From NCBI GenBank assembly GCA_024742935.1, contig JANSXN010000020.1, positions 1-33,947 of the forward strand: DNA of 33,947 nucleotides. Reading direction: 5' to 3'. How positions within the stretch are numbered: position 1 is the first letter of the stretch; the number at the start of each line of letters is the position of its first letter. Shown piece after piece: positions 33,296-33,947 of this stretch. The DNA comes from Flavobacteriaceae bacterium (GTDB lineage Bacteria > Bacteroidota > Bacteroidia > Flavobacteriales > Flavobacteriaceae). The notes beneath the pieces were generated by a model. The model saw nothing but the letters and a program-made list of their open reading frames with translations, was not told the origin of the DNA and did not search any database. The translations under genes and the position numbers were made by a program.

Positions 33296-33947
33296 ATGAA
33301 AGATAAAAGTAATGTCAATATAAAAAGTGACGTGAGTTCAAATAAGGAATTGAATATCTGGGAAGCAATGATTCCTGTAGTTGCCTTGATTGGCATGCTT
33401 TTTTACAATGTTTTTTATGCTTTTGGCGATGATGCTTTGGCGGGAAGTAATCAGTTTATTTTATTACTTGGAGGAGCCATTGCTGCAATAGTGGGTTATT
33501 TCAATAAAATTTCCATTGAAAAAATGATGGAGGCTGTAGCTGAAAATGTAAAGTCCACTTCAACCGCCATACTTATTTTGTTGATGGTGGGAGCTTTAGC
33601 CGGCACCTGGATGGTGAGTGGTATTATACCAACGATGATTTATTATGGAATGCAAGTGTTGAGTCCGGCGATATTTTTAGCTTCTTGTGTTGTAATTTGT
33701 TGTGTGATTTCAGTTGCAACCGGAAGTAGCTGGACGACTTCAGCCACTGTGGGTATTGCTTTAATTGGCATTGCTAGTGCGCTCGATATTTCCTTAGGTA
33801 TGACAGCCGGAGCGATTCTTTCAGGGGCTTATTTTGGAGATAAGCTTTCGCCTTTGAGCGATACCACTAATCTGGCACCTGCGATGGCTGGAACCGATTT
33901 GTTTACTCATATAAGATATATGACTTTGACAACCGTACCTACGATTG
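33296..33947 (+). CDS. nhaC: NhaC-type Na+/H+ antiporter, 5' part (cut by window edge)
   Basis: An open frame of 217 codons from ATG at 33296 to the window end. Translation starts MKDKSNVNIKSDVSSNKEL and enters the membrane at NIWEAMIPVVALIGMLFYN. Further hydrophobic segments and the conserved parts TAILILLMVGALAGTWMVSG, CVISVATGSSWTTSATVG and GAILSGAYFGDKLSPLSDTTNLAPAMAG identify the NhaC family, whose GDK and DTTN motifs are in the ion path. About 480 residues are expected, so roughly half is visible. In Bacteroidota such genes near methionine-lyase-like enzymes may take part in amino-acid transport coupled to ions; that is inference. Confidence 0.9.
   Translation, partial: MKDKSNVNIKSDVSSNKELNIWEAMIPVVALIGMLFYNVFYAFGDDALAGSNQFILLLGGAIAAIVGYFNKISIEKMMEAVAENVKSTSTAILILLMVGALAGTWMVSGIIPTMIYYGMQVLSPAIFLASCVVICCVISVATGSSWTTSATVGIALIGIASALDISLGMTAGAILSGAYFGDKLSPLSDTTNLAPAMAGTDLFTHIRYMTLTTVPTI

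Noticed and set aside
33214-33396. 60-residue minus-strand frame
   Set aside because: Overlaps the start of the NhaC-type gene on the opposite strand and has no support.

Overview
The window looks like a chromosomal segment of a member of the Bacteroidota, most likely class Flavobacteriia. The evidence: AT-rich intergenic DNA; repeated matches to the Bacteroidota promoter (TTG, about 19-20 nt, TAnnTTTG) upstream of genes; a secreted protein with a C-terminal domain of the type IX secretion (T9SS) kind; a PUR/DUF3276 protein; a leucine dehydrogenase; a cyclophilin-FKBP fusion; and a nusB-DUF1573-yajC cluster. No rRNA, tRNA, CRISPR array, transposase or prophage was seen.

Layout. 1-4.5 kb: a small acidic protein, a MATE exporter, a divergent dihydrolipoyl dehydrogenase (lpdA) and a dual-family peptidyl-prolyl isomerase. 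4.6-7.0 kb: an exported DinB-like protein and an umuD-umuC pair for translesion synthesis. The UmuD-like subunit appears to lack its catalytic serine and sits behind a dyad-bearing promoter. 7.0-10.1 kb: nusB, a DUF1573 lipoprotein and yajC, preceded by leucine dehydrogenase. 10.3-15.1 kb: an ABC exporter, the PUR-type nucleic-acid binder and a large secreted M14 peptidase. 15.1-19.8 kb: csaA-like tRNA-binding protein, a thioredoxin-like protein, aroQ, three outer-membrane beta-barrel genes (two are clear tandem paralogues) and xerD. 19.8-29.6 kb: guaB, a T9SS-type secreted protein, an M1 peptidase, a FecA-like TonB-dependent receptor and a glycerophosphodiesterase. 29.8-33.9 kb: a second lpdA, then an Lrp/AsnC regulator divergent from a PLP-dependent Cys/Met-metabolism enzyme, followed by the first part of an NhaC-type antiporter that runs off the right edge.

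Most of this is core metabolism (E3 of 2-oxoacid dehydrogenases, branched-chain amino-acid catabolism, shikimate and GMP synthesis), envelope and secretion functions, and nutrient capture by secreted peptidases and a TonB receptor. No large undescribed multi-gene system is evident. The observations most worth following are the UmuD homologue that seems unable to self-cleave together with its TTGGA-N5-TCCAA dyads, the layered regulatory region between lrp and the PLP enzyme, a nested inverted repeat between the MATE and lpdA genes, and the beta-barrel expansion that places aroQ 9 nt behind an outer-membrane protein gene. Start codons were moved downstream of the longest reading frame in many genes, because the upstream start is TTG or overlaps a promoter element; each case is explained in its entry.
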